The notes: generated by a model not told the origin, from the sequence alone. Shown: positions 17,745-27,689, counted from the first letter of the stretch. The stretch: 64,000 nt of DNA from Limnohabitans curvus (GCF_003063475.1 NZ_NESP01000001.1:1054001-1118000); one strand, 5' to 3'. Made by a program: numbers and translations.

Positions 17745-19376
17745 ATGAGCTCCTTTCTGAACGAAGTGCGCCGTCGCCGCACCTTTGCCATCATTTCTCA
17801 CCCCGATGCGGGTAAAACCACGCTGACCGAAAAGCTGTTGCTGTTCTCGGGTGCGATTCAAATTGCCGGTGCTGTGAAAGGCCGCAAAGCCAGCCGCCAC
17901 GCCACCTCGGACTGGATGGAGATTGAGAAGCAACGCGGCATCTCGGTGGCCTCGTCGGTCATGCAAATGCTGTACCGCGACCACGTCATCAACCTGCTCG
18001 ACACCCCTGGCCACAAAGACTTCTCGGAAGACACCTACCGCGTGCTGACGGCCGTGGACTCGGCCCTGATGGTGATTGACGCGGCCAACGGTGTGGAAGC
18101 CCAAACCCGCCGCTTGATTGAGGTCTGCCGTCAGCGTGACACGCCCATCATCACCTTCGTCAACAAGATGGACCGCGAAGTGCGCGACCCGCTCGACATC
18201 CTCGACGAAGTCGAACGCGAACTCGGCATGCCCTGCGTGCCCATGACGTGGCCTGTGGGCCAAGGCAAGTTGTTCGGCGGCATCATCAACTTGCGCACGC
18301 AAGCCATGACCGTGTTTGACTCCGGCTCTGAGCGCTTGCCGCAAGACTTTGAAACACACCCACTCACCGAGCAAGCCAAGCTGGCTGAGCGTTTTGGATT
18401 GGAATGGGCCGCCGCCATGGAAAGCATGGAGCTGGCCACTGGCGCATCGCCCAAGTTCGACAAAGAAGCCTTCTTGGCCGGCAAGCAAACCCCCGTGTTC
18501 TTTGGCTCAGGCGTGAACAACTTCGGTGTGATGGAAGTGCTCGACGCTTTGGTCGACCTCGCGCCTTCGCCCCGCCCTCGTTTGAGCCATCTTGTCGTCA
18601 ACAAGCAAGCGATTGAAAAAACCATTCAACCGGAAGACGAAGGTTTTGCCGGCGTGGTGTTCAAGGTGCAAGCCAACATGGACGCCAACCACCGCGACCG
18701 CATTGCCTTTGTGCGCGTGGCCTCAGGCAAGTTCACCCCCGGCATGAAACTCAAGGTGCAGCGCACCGCCAAAGAACTGCGCCCCACCAGCGTGGTGACC
18801 TTCATGTCGCAACGCCGCGAAGCGGTGGAAGAAGCCTATGCGGGTGACATCATCGGTTTCACCACCCACGGCGGCGTGCAGCTGGGCGACACCATCACCG
18901 ACGGGCAAGCCTTGCAATTCACAGGCTTGCCGTTCTTCGCACCCGAATTGTTCATGACGGTGATTTTGAAAAACCCATTGCGCACCAAACAGCTCCAACA
19001 GGGCTTGGACCAGCTGGGTGAAGAAGGCGCCATTCAAGTGTTCAAACCCGAAGCCGGCGGCGCGATGCTGCTGGGCGCCGTGGGTCAGTTGCAGTTTGAA
19101 GTGGTGCAACACCGCTTGAAAGCCGAATACGACTGCGATGTGAAGCTTGAGAGCTGCCAGTACACCGGTGCGCGCTGGATCACGGCGGACACGCCTGCGG
19201 AGTTGGGCGAGTTCACCTATGCGTATCCACAGCGTATGGCTTTGGATGCGGCCAATACGTTGGCGTATTTGTGTACGTCGCCTTATGACGTGCGCTTGGC
19301 GCAAGAGCGTTTCCCGAAGATTCATTTCCATCCGCTGCGCGAGCATGCTGGGTTGGCTTTGTCTACTGCAGGTTGA
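17745..19376 (+). CDS. prfC: peptide chain release factor 3
   Basis: RF3 is the GTPase that removes RF1 or RF2 from the ribosome after peptide release. The protein has 543 residues. G1 is SHPDAGKTT (18-26), switch I/G2 is around QRGISVASSVMQM, G3 is DTPGHKDFSEDTYR, and G4 is NKMDRE. The C-terminal region contains VGQLQFEVVQHRLKAEY. MSSFLNEVRRRRTFAIISHP matches the family start, so the ATG is secure, yet no ribosome-binding site is seen upstream and the predicted promoter suggests a near-leaderless mRNA. Confidence 0.97.
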   Translation: MSSFLNEVRRRRTFAIISHPDAGKTTLTEKLLLFSGAIQIAGAVKGRKASRHATSDWMEIEKQRGISVASSVMQMLYRDHVINLLDTPGHKDFSEDTYRVLTAVDSALMVIDAANGVEAQTRRLIEVCRQRDTPIITFVNKMDREVRDPLDILDEVERELGMPCVPMTWPVGQGKLFGGIINLRTQAMTVFDSGSERLPQDFETHPLTEQAKLAERFGLEWAAAMESMELATGASPKFDKEAFLAGKQTPVFFGSGVNNFGVMEVLDALVDLAPSPRPRLSHLVVNKQAIEKTIQPEDEGFAGVVFKVQANMDANHRDRIAFVRVASGKFTPGMKLKVQRTAKELRPTSVVTFMSQRREAVEEAYAGDIIGFTTHGGVQLGDTITDGQALQFTGLPFFAPELFMTVILKNPLRTKQLQQGLDQLGEEGAIQVFKPEAGGAMLLGAVGQLQFEVVQHRLKAEYDCDVKLESCQYTGARWITADTPAELGEFTYAYPQRMALDAANTLAYLCTSPYDVRLAQERFPKIHFHPLREHAGLALSTAG

Positions 19377-19393
19377 TTTTTTGCTTTTGTAGT

Positions 19394-19479
19394 GAAGAGA
19401 GGCTCAGTGGCATTGCCCTCGGCTCCTCTTCGCTGCGCTCAGAATGTCGCTGACGGGCAATACCACTGAGCCTCTCTTC
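19394..19479. repeat. palindromic repeat element B (intergenic)
   Basis: Two 25-base arms (19394-19418 and 19455-19479), inverted with a single mismatch, enclose a 36-base core. The core at 19422-19452 matches the core of the element inside uvrA (23141-23171) at 30 of 31 positions. It lies 17 bases after the prfC stop and may also work as a terminator-like hairpin. The arms differ in sequence from those of the other copies, so only the core is shared. Confidence 0.85.
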
Positions 19480-19528
19480 GCGTTGACACGCATCAGATAC
19501 GGATACGAAGTCATTCGCACACGAACAA

Positions 19529-19580
19529 GTGCTGCGGGATAAGCCGCAGCGAAGAGGAGCCTAGGCTTATCCCGCAGCAC
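19529..19580. repeat. palindromic repeat element C (intergenic)
   Basis: Perfect 17-base inverted arms (19529-19545 and 19564-19580) enclose an 18-base core. The core at 19546-19561 is the exact reverse complement of 16 bases of element B's core (19421-19436). It is therefore a shortened family member in opposite orientation, 50 bases from B. It lies 38 bases beyond the uvrA stop and may end that transcript. Confidence 0.85.
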
Positions 19581-19618
19581 GCAGCCACGCCAACAGAAAA
19601 CCCAAGCGACGAAAAGAG

Positions 19619-22600
19619 TTACGCCCTCGCCAACACTGGCTTCAAAGCAGCCCCCGTGTGCGTCCCCAAAGCCACCACCGCCTCTGGCGTATCGGCAGCC
19701 ACGATCAAGCCACCACCATCACCCCCCTCAGGCCCGAGGTCAATGATCCAGTCGGCTTCGGCAATCACGTCGAGGTCGTGCTCAATCACCACCACGCTGT
19801 GACCGCCATCCACCAAACGGTGCAACACACGAATCAACTTATCCACGTCGGCCATGTGCAGGCCCACTGTGGGTTCGTCCAACACATACAGCGTGTGCGG
19901 TGCTTTGTTGCCTCGGCGCGTCACATCGTCTCGCACTTTGCTCAGTTCCGTCACTAGCTTGATGCGCTGCGCTTCACCGCCACTCAGCGTGGGTGAAGGC
20001 TGGCCCAAGGTGAGGTAGCCCAAGCCCACATCTTTGAGCAGTTGTAAAGGGTGCGCGATGTTGGGCATGGTGGCGAAGAATTCCACTGCCTCGTCCACTT
20101 CCATTTGCAACACATCGCCAATGCTTTTGCCGCGCCAGCTGACCGCCAAAGTTTCGGGGTTGAAGCGTGCGCCGTGACAGGTTTCGCATGGCACTTTCAC
20201 GTCAGGCAAAAAGCTCATCTCAATGGTGCGCAAGCCTTGGCCTTCGCAGGTGTGGCAACGGCCTTCACCGGTGTTGAAGCTGAAACGCCCTGCGCCGTAG
20301 CCACGGGCTTTGGCTTCGAGTGTTTCTGCAAACAGTTTGCGAATCGTGTCCCAAAAACCAATGTAGGTTGCGGGGCAGCTGCGCGGAGTTTTGCCAATCG
20401 GCGTTTGGTCGACTTCCAACACGCGGTCGATGGTCTGGTAACCATCCAAGCCCGTGCAGCCCACCCAGGCAGGATGCTTGCCTTCTTCATCGAGTTTGCG
20501 GCCTGCTTGTGTGGCGCGCTGCGCCACCGCAGCCGCCACGTTGTGCAACAGCACATCACGCGCGAGCGTGGACTTGCCTGAACCCGATACGCCAGTAACC
20601 GCCACCAAACGCTTAAGCGGAATCGACACACTCACGTCGCTCAAATTGTGCAGCGATGCCCCCTCAAGCGACAACCACTGCAACGAACCATCAACAGCCA
20701 CCTCTTGAGCAACAGGCGCAGCCGCCTTGCGCTTACCCACCTTCGCGGAGGATGGGGCGTTGCCGGGTGACGATTTTGGCTCGCCGCATGAGGAACCCGG
20801 CAATGCCTCATCCTTCGCAGCGAGCGAGGCAGCAACAGCAGCAGCGGCGGCAAAAGCAGACAACGCAGCATCAGACACAGGCCGGCGCGCCTGCAACGGA
20901 TGCCGCATCGCATGCAACAGGTAACGCCCCGTCTGAGATTCGCTCTGCGAGGTGATGTCTTTCACCGATCCCTCACCCATCAAACGCCCGCCGCGCTTGC
21001 CCGCGCTAGGCCCAATGTCGATGATGTGATCCGCACGGCGAATGGTGTCTTCGTCATGCTCCACCACCACCAAGGTGTTGCCCTTGTCGCTGAGCAAATG
21101 CAGCGCATTCAACAAGATTTGGTTGTCACGCGCATGCAGACCAATCGTGGGCTCGTCCAACACATAGCAAACGCCCTGCAAGTTGCTGCCCAGCTGCGCG
21201 GCCAAGCGAATGCGTTGCGCCTCGCCGCCACTGAGCGTGGGCGCGCCACGGTCGAGCGTGAGGTAGTTCAAACCGACTTGCTCTAAAAACTCCAAACGGC
21301 TCTTGATTTCAGGCAACAGATCGCGTGCGATGTCGGCATCACGCCCGCTCATGGCTAGCTTCTCAACCCACTTGCGAATCTCGGTCACGCTCAAACGCGC
21401 GATGTCTGTGATGCCCACGCCTGCAAACTTCACGGCGCGTGCCGTGGCGTTCAAACGTGTGCCTTCGCAGGTCGGGCAAGCCACATCGACCAAGTCGTCC
21501 ACATCGGGCTCGGCAAAGGTTTGTTCGCGGCCTTTTTCTTTGTCGTCACGCACCGAATCGTCCAGCACCTTGCGTTGGTCTTTGTTGAGCTTCACGCCTG
21601 TGCCCACGCAGTCGGGGCACCAGCCGTGTTTGCTGTTGTACGAGAACAAGCGCGGGTCTAGCTCGGCATACGAGGTATCGCACACGGGGCATGCGCGCTT
21701 GGTGGAGTACGCATCCAAGCGGCCAATGCTGTTGGTGTCGGCGCCAGCTTCCATGGCCTCGCGCAAACCGTCGAGTTGACTCAACACGTGCACCACGCCT
21801 TTGCCATGTTCGAGCGCGGTCGTCAGCGCTTGACGCAAGGCAGCTTCGTTTTGCGCGGACACCTCAAGGCTGGCCACAGGCAACTCAATGGTGTGTTCTT
21901 TGAAACGGTCCAAACGTGGAAAACCGTTGGTCGGCAAAAAATGGCCATCCACACGCAAGTGGGTGTAGCCGCGTGGACGCGCCCAATCAGCCAGTTCGGT
22001 GTAGACACCTTTGCGGTTCATCACCAACGGGCTCATCAAACCGATGTGTTGGCCTTTGAACTCGCGCATCAATTGCGCAGCGATGCGCTCTGCGGTTTGC
22101 GGCTGCACCGCTGCGCCATCGTGCGTGCAATGCTGTGTGCCGAGCTTGACGTACAGCAAGCGCAAGAAGTGCCACACCTCTGTCGTCGTGCCCACGGTGG
22201 ACTTGCGACCCCCGCGGCTTAAGCGCTGCTCAATCGCCACCGTGGGTGGAATGCCGTACACCGCATCCACCTCAGGGCGACCTGCGGGCTGCACGATGCT
22301 GCGGGCGTAGGCGTTGAGGCTTTCTAAATAACGGCGTTGCCCTTCGTTGAACAAGATGTCAAACGCGAGCGTGGACTTGCCCGAGCCCGACACACCCGTG
22401 ATGACGTTGAACTTGCCGCGTGGAATGTTCACGCTCAAGCTTTTGAGGTTGTGCTCTTTGGCGTTGATGATTTGAATTGCACCATCAGCCACAGAAACAC
22501 CACGAGCAGCTTTTGCAAATCGCGCCGTGTCTTCAGCCGCCAGCAAGCCTGCCGACGCTTTGACGTCATCCAACTCATACACCACGCCCATCGAAGCTGC

Positions 22601-25600
22601 GTAGTCACGCAAGGCTTTGCCCGTGTGCGACGTGGGGTGCAGGCGCACTTCTTCAGGCGTGCCTTCGGCAACCAACAAGCCCCCCGCGTCACCGCCTTCG
22701 GGCCCGAGGTCAATCAACCAGTCGCTGGCACGGATGACGTCGAGGTTGTGTTCAATGACGATCAACGAGTTACCGTCTTCCAACAAGCGACGCATGGCGC
22801 GCATGAGTTTGGCGATGTCGTCAAAGTGCAGGCCGGTGGTCGGCTCATCAAACAAGAACAGCACACCTTTTTTGGCAAGCGTTTGGCGACTCGATGTTTT
22901 GGCTTTGGCGGCTTCGGCCAAGAAGCCCGCTAGCTTCAAACGTTGGGCTTCGCCGCCGCTGAGTGTGGGCACGGGTTGGCCGAGCTTCACGTAGTCCAAG
23001 CCGACATCAACGATGGGTTGCAGGGTGCGCACCACTTCACGGTCGTTCGCAAAAATCTCTAACGCCTCGCCGACCGTGAGCTCCAACACATCGGCCACGT
23101 TGAGGGTGATTCGTGTCGTGGCTACGGGGGCAACGTCTTGCTCCTCTTCGCTTCGCTCAGAATGTCGCTGCGCCGTCGCCCCCGTAGCCACGCCACGAAT
23201 TTCGCGCTCGATGCGGACCTCTAGGATTTCTGGGCGGTAACGTTGGCCATTGCAGTCTTGACAACGTAAATACACGTCACTCAAAAACTGCATTTCGACG
23301 TGTTCAAAACCTGAGCCACCGCAGGTGGGGCAGCGGCCATCGCCGCTGTTGAAACTGAATTTCGACGCCGTGTAACCGCGCTGTTTAGACAACGGCGCGA
23401 CGGCAAAGATTTCACGCACAGCGTCCCATGCGCCCACATAACTGGCGGGGTTGGAGCGTGCGGTCTTGCCGATGGGCGATTGGTCCACAAACACCACGTC
23501 GCTCAAATAGTCCGCGCCTAACAAACGGTCATGTGCGCCCGGTGTTTCTGTGGCGCGGCCATAGTGGCGCAGCAAAGCTGGCGTCAGCACATCTTGAATC
23601 AGGGTGGACTTGCCCGAGCCACTGACGCCGGTGATACACACCAATCGCTGCAGCGGGAACTCGATGCTCAGGTTTTGCAGGTTGTGCTCGCGCGCACCTT
23701 CGAGAATCAGGCGTGGCGTGTTGTCGGTCACCAAACGCTTAAGCCCAAGACCAATGGTTTTGCGGGCACCCAAGTACGCGCCCGTCAAGGTATCGGCTGA
23801 CTTCAAAGCCTCAGTCGTGCCGTCAAACACAATCTGCCCGCCCTTCACGCCTGGGCCTGGGCCCATGTCGATGATGCGGTCGGCGCACATCATCACCGCG
23901 GGGTCGTGCTCCACCACCACCAAGGTGTTGCCCGCGTTGCGCAAACGCAGCATGGCTTCGTTGATGCGGCTCATGTCGCGGGGGTGCAAACCGATGCTGG
24001 GCTCATCCAGCACAAACAAGGTGTTGACCAACGAGGTGCCGAGTGCCGTGGTGAGGTTGATGCGCTGCACTTCACCGCCGCTGAGTGTGCGGCTTTGTCG
24101 GTCGAGGGTGAGGTAGCCAATGCCCACATCGCTGAGGTATTTCAAGCGTGTGCGAATTTCGTCCATCAATAAATGCAAGGCTTGCGCGTCAGCGCCCGCC
24201 ACATCCACTTGCGTGCTGTTGAAGAACTGGTGCAGCTTGTCGATGGGCAAGAGCATCAAGTCATGCAGACACAAGCCTGGCATGGCTTCGAGTTGCGCAC
24301 GGGTCCATTGCACGCCTTGCGGCATGAAGCGCTTAGCAGGCGGTAACACGGCATCGGCATGCTCTTTGGTGCCAACGCGCCACAAGAGGCTATCGGTTTT
24401 CAAACGCGCGCCTGCGCAAGTGCCGCACGGCGTGTAGCTGCGGTACTTGGACAGCAACACACGGATGTGCATCTTGTAGGCCTTGCTCTCCAAGTATTCA
24501 AAGAAGCGTTTGACGCCGTACCACTGGTGGTTCCATTTGCCTTTCCACAAAGGCGAACCGTGGATGACCCAGTCCTTGTGCTCTTGGCTCAGCTTGTACC
24601 AAGGCGTGTCACGCGGAATGCCTTCGGCTTCGGCGTGACGCATGAGGTCATGCTGAGTCTCTACCCAGGCTGGCGTTTGAATGGTTTTGATGGCGCCTGC
24701 ACGCAAAGTGAGCTTGTCGTTCGGAATCACCAGCCCGTAGTCCACGCCAATCACGCGACCAAAGCCACGGCAGGTTTCACAAGCACCCACGGCGGAGTTG
24801 AACGAGAACATCGAGGGGATGGGGTCGCTGTAACGCAAGTCACTGTCGGGGCAATGCAGACCGGTGGAGAAGCGCCAGAGTTCAGGCGTGGCTTCGGCGT
24901 CCAATGACCAATACACATTCAAGCGGCCACCGCCGCGCTTGATGGCCAGCTCAATGGCTTCCACCACGCGGGCTTGCTCGGTGCTGCCGAGTTTGAATCG
25001 GTCTGCCACCACATCCAACAATTTGCGAGGGCCTGTGGGCGTGGCCACTTCGCGTTCGGCGTGGACGCGGGTGAAGCCACTCGCGCTCAGCCACTGCTCG
25101 ACTTCGGCAGACGTGGTGTTGGCAGGCAACTCCACGGGGAAAGTCATGATGAGGCGTGGGTCTTGCGGCTGCGCCGCGCAGCGGCGTTGCAGCTCGGCAT
25201 AAATGCTTTGCGGCGTGTCGTGCTGAACGGGCTGTGCGGTTTGGCGGTCAAACAAATGGCCGGCGCGCGCGATGAGCAACTTCAAATGGTCGTTCAGCTC
25301 GGTCATCGTGCCCACGGTGGAGCGTGAGCTGCGCACGGGGTTGGTTTGGTCAATCGCAATCGCGGGGGGCACACCTTCCACCTTGTCCACCGCAGGACGG
25401 TCCATGCGGTCTAAGAACTGACGGGCGTAGGCGCTGAAGGTTTCCACGTAGCGGCGCTGGCCTTCGGCGTACAAGGTGTCAAACACCAAACTCGACTTGC
25501 CCGAGCCACTGGGGCCGGTGACCACGGTGAGCTCGCCCGTGCGAATGTCGAGGTCTAAGTTTTTGAGGTTGTGCTGGCGTGCGCCACGAATGCGGATGGT

Positions 25601-25609
25601 GCCTGTCAT
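19619..25609 (-). CDS. uvrA: double-length (tandem fused) excinuclease ABC subunit UvrA-like protein
   Basis: At 1996 residues this is about twice a normal UvrA and reads as two UvrA units joined head to tail. Four Walker A motifs are visible: GPSGSGKSS at 32-40, and [10 protein letters not shown] near 657, 1066 and 1670. Each half has signature motifs (LSGGEAQR or LSGGEVQR) and zinc-finger-like CxxC pairs such as [19 protein letters not shown]-linked [12 protein letters not shown] and [13 protein letters not shown]. UvrA normally dimerises to scan DNA for bulky lesions and loads UvrB, so a fused protein could act as a built-in dimer. Such long UvrAs are known in Burkholderiales beside a normal UvrA, so this may be an accessory paralogue. 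Two palindromic repeat elements are read in frame at residues ~804-833 and ~1598-1622. Confidence 0.9.
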   Translation of the reverse strand: MTGTIRIRGARQHNLKNLDLDIRTGELTVVTGPSGSGKSSLVFDTLYAEGQRRYVETFSAYARQFLDRMDRPAVDKVEGVPPAIAIDQTNPVRSSRSTVGTMTELNDHLKLLIARAGHLFDRQTAQPVQHDTPQSIYAELQRRCAAQPQDPRLIMTFPVELPANTTSAEVEQWLSASGFTRVHAEREVATPTGPRKLLDVVADRFKLGSTEQARVVEAIELAIKRGGGRLNVYWSLDAEATPELWRFSTGLHCPDSDLRYSDPIPSMFSFNSAVGACETCRGFGRVIGVDYGLVIPNDKLTLRAGAIKTIQTPAWVETQHDLMRHAEAEGIPRDTPWYKLSQEHKDWVIHGSPLWKGKWNHQWYGVKRFFEYLESKAYKMHIRVLLSKYRSYTPCGTCAGARLKTDSLLWRVGTKEHADAVLPPAKRFMPQGVQWTRAQLEAMPGLCLHDLMLLPIDKLHQFFNSTQVDVAGADAQALHLLMDEIRTRLKYLSDVGIGYLTLDRQSRTLSGGEVQRINLTTALGTSLVNTLFVLDEPSIGLHPRDMSRINEAMLRLRNAGNTLVVVEHDPAVMMCADRIIDMGPGPGVKGGQIVFDGTTEALKSADTLTGAYLGARKTIGLGLKRLVTDNTPRLILEGAREHNLQNLSIEFPLQRLVCITGVSGSGKSTLIQDVLTPALLRHYGRATETPGAHDRLLGADYLSDVVFVDQSPIGKTARSNPASYVGAWDAVREIFAVAPLSKQRGYTASKFSFNSGDGRCPTCGGSGFEHVEMQFLSDVYLRCQDCNGQRYRPEILEVRIEREIRGVATGATAQRHSERSEEEQDVAPVATTRITLNVADVLELTVGEALEIFANDREVVRTLQPIVDVGLDYVKLGQPVPTLSGGEAQRLKLAGFLAEAAKAKTSSRQTLAKKGVLFLFDEPTTGLHFDDIAKLMRAMRRLLEDGNSLIVIEHNLDVIRASDWLIDLGPEGGDAGGLLVAEGTPEEVRLHPTSHTGKALRDYAASMGVVYELDDVKASAGLLAAEDTARFAKAARGVSVADGAIQIINAKEHNLKSLSVNIPRGKFNVITGVSGSGKSTLAFDILFNEGQRRYLESLNAYARSIVQPAGRPEVDAVYGIPPTVAIEQRLSRGGRKSTVGTTTEVWHFLRLLYVKLGTQHCTHDGAAVQPQTAERIAAQLMREFKGQHIGLMSPLVMNRKGVYTELADWARPRGYTHLRVDGHFLPTNGFPRLDRFKEHTIELPVASLEVSAQNEAALRQALTTALEHGKGVVHVLSQLDGLREAMEAGADTNSIGRLDAYSTKRACPVCDTSYAELDPRLFSYNSKHGWCPDCVGTGVKLNKDQRKVLDDSVRDDKEKGREQTFAEPDVDDLVDVACPTCEGTRLNATARAVKFAGVGITDIARLSVTEIRKWVEKLAMSGRDADIARDLLPEIKSRLEFLEQVGLNYLTLDRGAPTLSGGEAQRIRLAAQLGSNLQGVCYVLDEPTIGLHARDNQILLNALHLLSDKGNTLVVVEHDEDTIRRADHIIDIGPSAGKRGGRLMGEGSVKDITSQSESQTGRYLLHAMRHPLQARRPVSDAALSAFAAAAAVAASLAAKDEALPGSSCGEPKSSPGNAPSSAKVGKRKAAAPVAQEVAVDGSLQWLSLEGASLHNLSDVSVSIPLKRLVAVTGVSGSGKSTLARDVLLHNVAAAVAQRATQAGRKLDEEGKHPAWVGCTGLDGYQTIDRVLEVDQTPIGKTPRSCPATYIGFWDTIRKLFAETLEAKARGYGAGRFSFNTGEGRCHTCEGQGLRTIEMSFLPDVKVPCETCHGARFNPETLAVSWRGKSIGDVLQMEVDEAVEFFATMPNIAHPLQLLKDVGLGYLTLGQPSPTLSGGEAQRIKLVTELSKVRDDVTRRGNKAPHTLYVLDEPTVGLHMADVDKLIRVLHRLVDGGHSVVVIEHDLDVIAEADWIIDLGPEGGDGGGLIVAADTPEAVVALGTHTGAALKPVLARA
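20746..20817. repeat. palindromic repeat element D, in frame inside uvrA
   Basis: Two 23-base arms (20746-20768 and 20795-20817) are inverted, with three differences that are all G/A (G-U pairs in RNA). The core is 26 bases. Read in the uvrA frame it encodes roughly [20 protein letters not shown], within a low-complexity linker before the fourth ATPase domain. The core differs from that of elements A, B and C. Confidence 0.8.
23111..23200. repeat. palindromic repeat element A, in frame inside uvrA
   Basis: Two 22-base arms (23111-23132 and 23179-23200) are inverted with one mismatch, and the inner 15 bases of each arm are perfect. They enclose a 46-base core that matches element B's core at 30 of 31 positions (23141-23171). 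The element is 90 bases, a multiple of three, and adds about 30 residues including [13 protein letters not shown] between the zinc-ribbon strand [12 protein letters not shown] and [17 protein letters not shown], which are normally nearly contiguous in UvrA. Confidence 0.88.
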
Positions 25610-25713
25610 GGCGGGACCTTTTGTAGTGTGGCAAATATTCTAGAGAGTCGCACAGTTCCAGCCCGCCGTCGGGGCATTACCTAACCTTAAGCATTCAATC
25701 GACCCACAAAAGC

Positions 25714-25742
25714 AAAACGCCACGGACTGGCCGTGGCGTTTT
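25714..25742 (-). terminator. rho-independent terminator after the 60-residue membrane protein
   Basis: A perfect 12-base inverted repeat AAAACGCCACGG / CCGTGGCGTTTT has a 5-base loop. It lies 21 bases beyond the minus-strand stop at 25764 and before uvrA, separating the two transcripts. Confidence 0.88.
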
Positions 25743-25763
25743 GACGTGCGAAGTAACGAAAAA

Positions 25764-25946
25764 TTACTTGGCAGCAGAAGCGTCTGCAGACGCACCCGAG
25801 GCAGCGCCAGAAGCAGCTTCCGCAGGGGCGTGGATGGCTTCATCGCCATGTTTTTCGCCGCCCATGTCCAAGCTGTTGCCGCCTTTGAAGATGACAAACA
25901 TGGCCAGTGCCGCGAAGATGACGAAACCTACAAAAATTTTCAACAT
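25764..25946 (-). CDS. small single-pass membrane protein of unknown function
   Basis: The protein has 60 residues. The N-terminal membrane segment is MLKIFVGFVIFAALAMFVIF, followed by a soluble tail GGNSLDMGGEKHGDEAIH and an Ala/Ser-rich end (EAASGAASGASADASAAK). It is flanked by its own downstream terminator and by the terminator of the upstream transporter gene, so it is probably transcribed alone. I do not recognise a family. The Ala/Ser-rich end with a periodic GASA pattern is unlike the neighbours. Coding status rests on the membrane segment plus the flanking terminators. Confidence 0.7.
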   Translation of the reverse strand: MLKIFVGFVIFAALAMFVIFKGGNSLDMGGEKHGDEAIHAPAEAASGAASGASADASAAK

Positions 25947-25965
25947 ATCAAATCTCCGAAATCAG

Positions 25966-25991
25966 TAAAAAGCCCTCCACCAGGGAGGGCT
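25966..25991 (-). terminator. rho-independent terminator of the MHS transporter gene
   Basis: AGCCCTCC (25971-25978) and GGAGGGCT (25984-25991) pair around a 5-base loop and are followed on the minus strand by five T. A second, GC-only palindrome CACCCGGG/CCCGGGTG at 26001-26020 lies between it and the gene's stop at 26031. Confidence 0.85.
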
Positions 25992-26000
25992 CGAATGTAG

Positions 26001-26020
26001 CACCCGGGTCACCCCGGGTG
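26001..26020. repeat. short GC-rich palindrome upstream of the terminator
   Basis: CACCCGGG and CCCGGGTG are separated by TCAC. It has no T-run of its own and may protect the 3' end of the transporter mRNA. Confidence 0.6.
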
Positions 26021-26030
26021 GCTGACATGC

Positions 26031-27689
26031 TTAGTCGTCAGCGTAGATGTCGACGTCTTTGGTTTCTTTCACAAAGATCATGCCGATGACGAAGGTCATA
26101 CCCGCGATGATGATGGGGTACCACAAGCCGTTGTACATATTGCCGGTCTGCGCCACGATCGCGAAAGCGGTGGTTGGCAGCAAGCCGCCGAACCAGCCGT
26201 TACCGATGTGATAAGGCAGAGACATAGAGGTGTAACGGATACGTGTGGGGAACATTTCCACCAACATCGCAGCGATTGGGCCGTAAACCATGGTCACCAA
26301 AATCACCAAGTAAGTGAGGATGATGGTGATCTTGACTTGGTCCACTTTGGCTGGATCAGCCTTGGCTGGGTAGCCGGCGGCTTTCAAAGCCTCAGCAACT
26401 GCTTTGCGGAACTCAGCAGACTTGGCCTTGGCTTCGTCAGCTGGCAAACCTTTAGAGCTGTAGCTGGCGATTTCGACTTCACCAATTTTGATGCTGGCTG
26501 GCGTACCAGCAGCACCTGCCGTGTTTTCATAGCTCACAGAGCTAGAAGCCAACACTTGCTTAGCGATGTCGCATGAGCTGGTGAACTTCACAGTGCCTGT
26601 GGGGTTGAACTGGAACGAGCACTCAGCAGCGTCAGCGGTCACAACCACTTTGTTCTTTTGTTGTGCAGCGTACAAGTCTGGGTTAGCAGCCTTGGTCAGC
26701 GCTTCGAACACAGGGAAGTAAGTCAACACAGCCAACAAGCAGCCCAACATGATGATGGGCTTGCGGCCAATCTTGTCAGACAACGAGCCGAAGACGATGA
26801 AGAATGGTGTACCGATCAACAAAGACACAGCCACCAAAATGTTGGCCGTCGCGCCGTCCACTTTCAACGCTTGTGTCAAGAAGAACAAAGCGTAGAACTG
26901 ACCCGAGTACCACACCACAGCTTGACCTGCAGTCAAACCGATCAGGGCCAAGATCACGATCTTCAGGTTTTTCCATTGGCCGAAAGATTCGGTCAGAGGG
27001 GCCTTAGAAGTTTTGCCTTCCGCTTTCATTTTCACGAAAGCAGGTGATTCGTTCATGGACAAGCGGATGTAGACCGACACGGCCAACAAAGCGATAGACA
27101 CAATGAACGGAACGCGCCAGCCCCACTCGGCAAATGCTTCTTCGCCGATAGCAGTACGTGTACCCAAGATCACCATCAGCGACAGGAACAAACCCAAGGT
27201 CGCAGTGGTTTGAATCCATGAGGTGTAAGCGCCACGCTTGTCGTGCGGTGCGTGCTCAGCCACATACGTAGCCGCACCACCGTACTCACCACCCAAAGCC
27301 AGACCTTGCAGCAAACGCAAGCAGATCAAGATGACGGGAGCGGCCACGCCGATGCTGGCGTAGTTAGGCAAGATACCCACGATAAAGGTGGACAAGCCCA
27401 TGATCAGGATCGTCACCAAGAAGGTGTACTTGCGACCAATCATGTCGCCCAAGCGGCCAAAGAAGATCGCGCCAAAAGGACGCACGATGAAACCAGCCGC
27501 GAAAGCCAGCAGTGCGAAGATGAACGCAGAGCCTTCATCCAAACCGCTGAAGAACTGCTTCGCAATAATTGCAGCGAGTGAACCGTACAGGTAAAAGTCG
27601 TACCACTCGAAAACGGTACCCAGAGAAGAGGCAAAAATAACCTTCTTCTCTTCCGCCGACATCGGGCGATCTACATCTAGTGTTGCCAT
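26031..27689 (-). CDS. MFS transporter, metabolite:H+ symporter (MHS) type
   Basis: This is a 552-residue inner-membrane symporter. The signature GRLGDMIGRKYTFLVTILIMG (loop 2-3) and GLALGGEYGGAATYVAEHAP (segment 4) place it in the MHS group, like KgtP, ProP and ShiA. Relatives import organic acids, so the substrate is open. An insert of about 110 residues lies between PVFEALTKAANPDLYAA and the next membrane segment (ITIILTYLVIL). It has two cysteines (ECSF, SSCD) that could form a disulfide if it is periplasmic. AAGGAGA precedes the ATG. It faces away from yjcH-actP across 396 bases. Confidence 0.88.
   Translation of the reverse strand: MATLDVDRPMSAEEKKVIFASSLGTVFEWYDFYLYGSLAAIIAKQFFSGLDEGSAFIFALLAFAAGFIVRPFGAIFFGRLGDMIGRKYTFLVTILIMGLSTFIVGILPNYASIGVAAPVILICLRLLQGLALGGEYGGAATYVAEHAPHDKRGAYTSWIQTTATLGLFLSLMVILGTRTAIGEEAFAEWGWRVPFIVSIALLAVSVYIRLSMNESPAFVKMKAEGKTSKAPLTESFGQWKNLKIVILALIGLTAGQAVVWYSGQFYALFFLTQALKVDGATANILVAVSLLIGTPFFIVFGSLSDKIGRKPIIMLGCLLAVLTYFPVFEALTKAANPDLYAAQQKNKVVVTADAAECSFQFNPTGTVKFTSSCDIAKQVLASSSVSYENTAGAAGTPASIKIGEVEIASYSSKGLPADEAKAKSAEFRKAVAEALKAAGYPAKADPAKVDQVKITIILTYLVILVTMVYGPIAAMLVEMFPTRIRYTSMSLPYHIGNGWFGGLLPTTAFAIVAQTGNMYNGLWYPIIIAGMTFVIGMIFVKETKDVDIYADD

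Noticed and set aside
19381..19618. Possible CRISPR-like array between prfC and uvrA
   Set aside because: The repeats are two inverted, unequal palindromes, not regularly spaced direct repeats, and no cas gene is near.
25610..25680. LexA box upstream of uvrA
   Set aside because: CTGT is present near 25660 on the minus strand but no matching ACAG at the right spacing, so SOS control is not supported.
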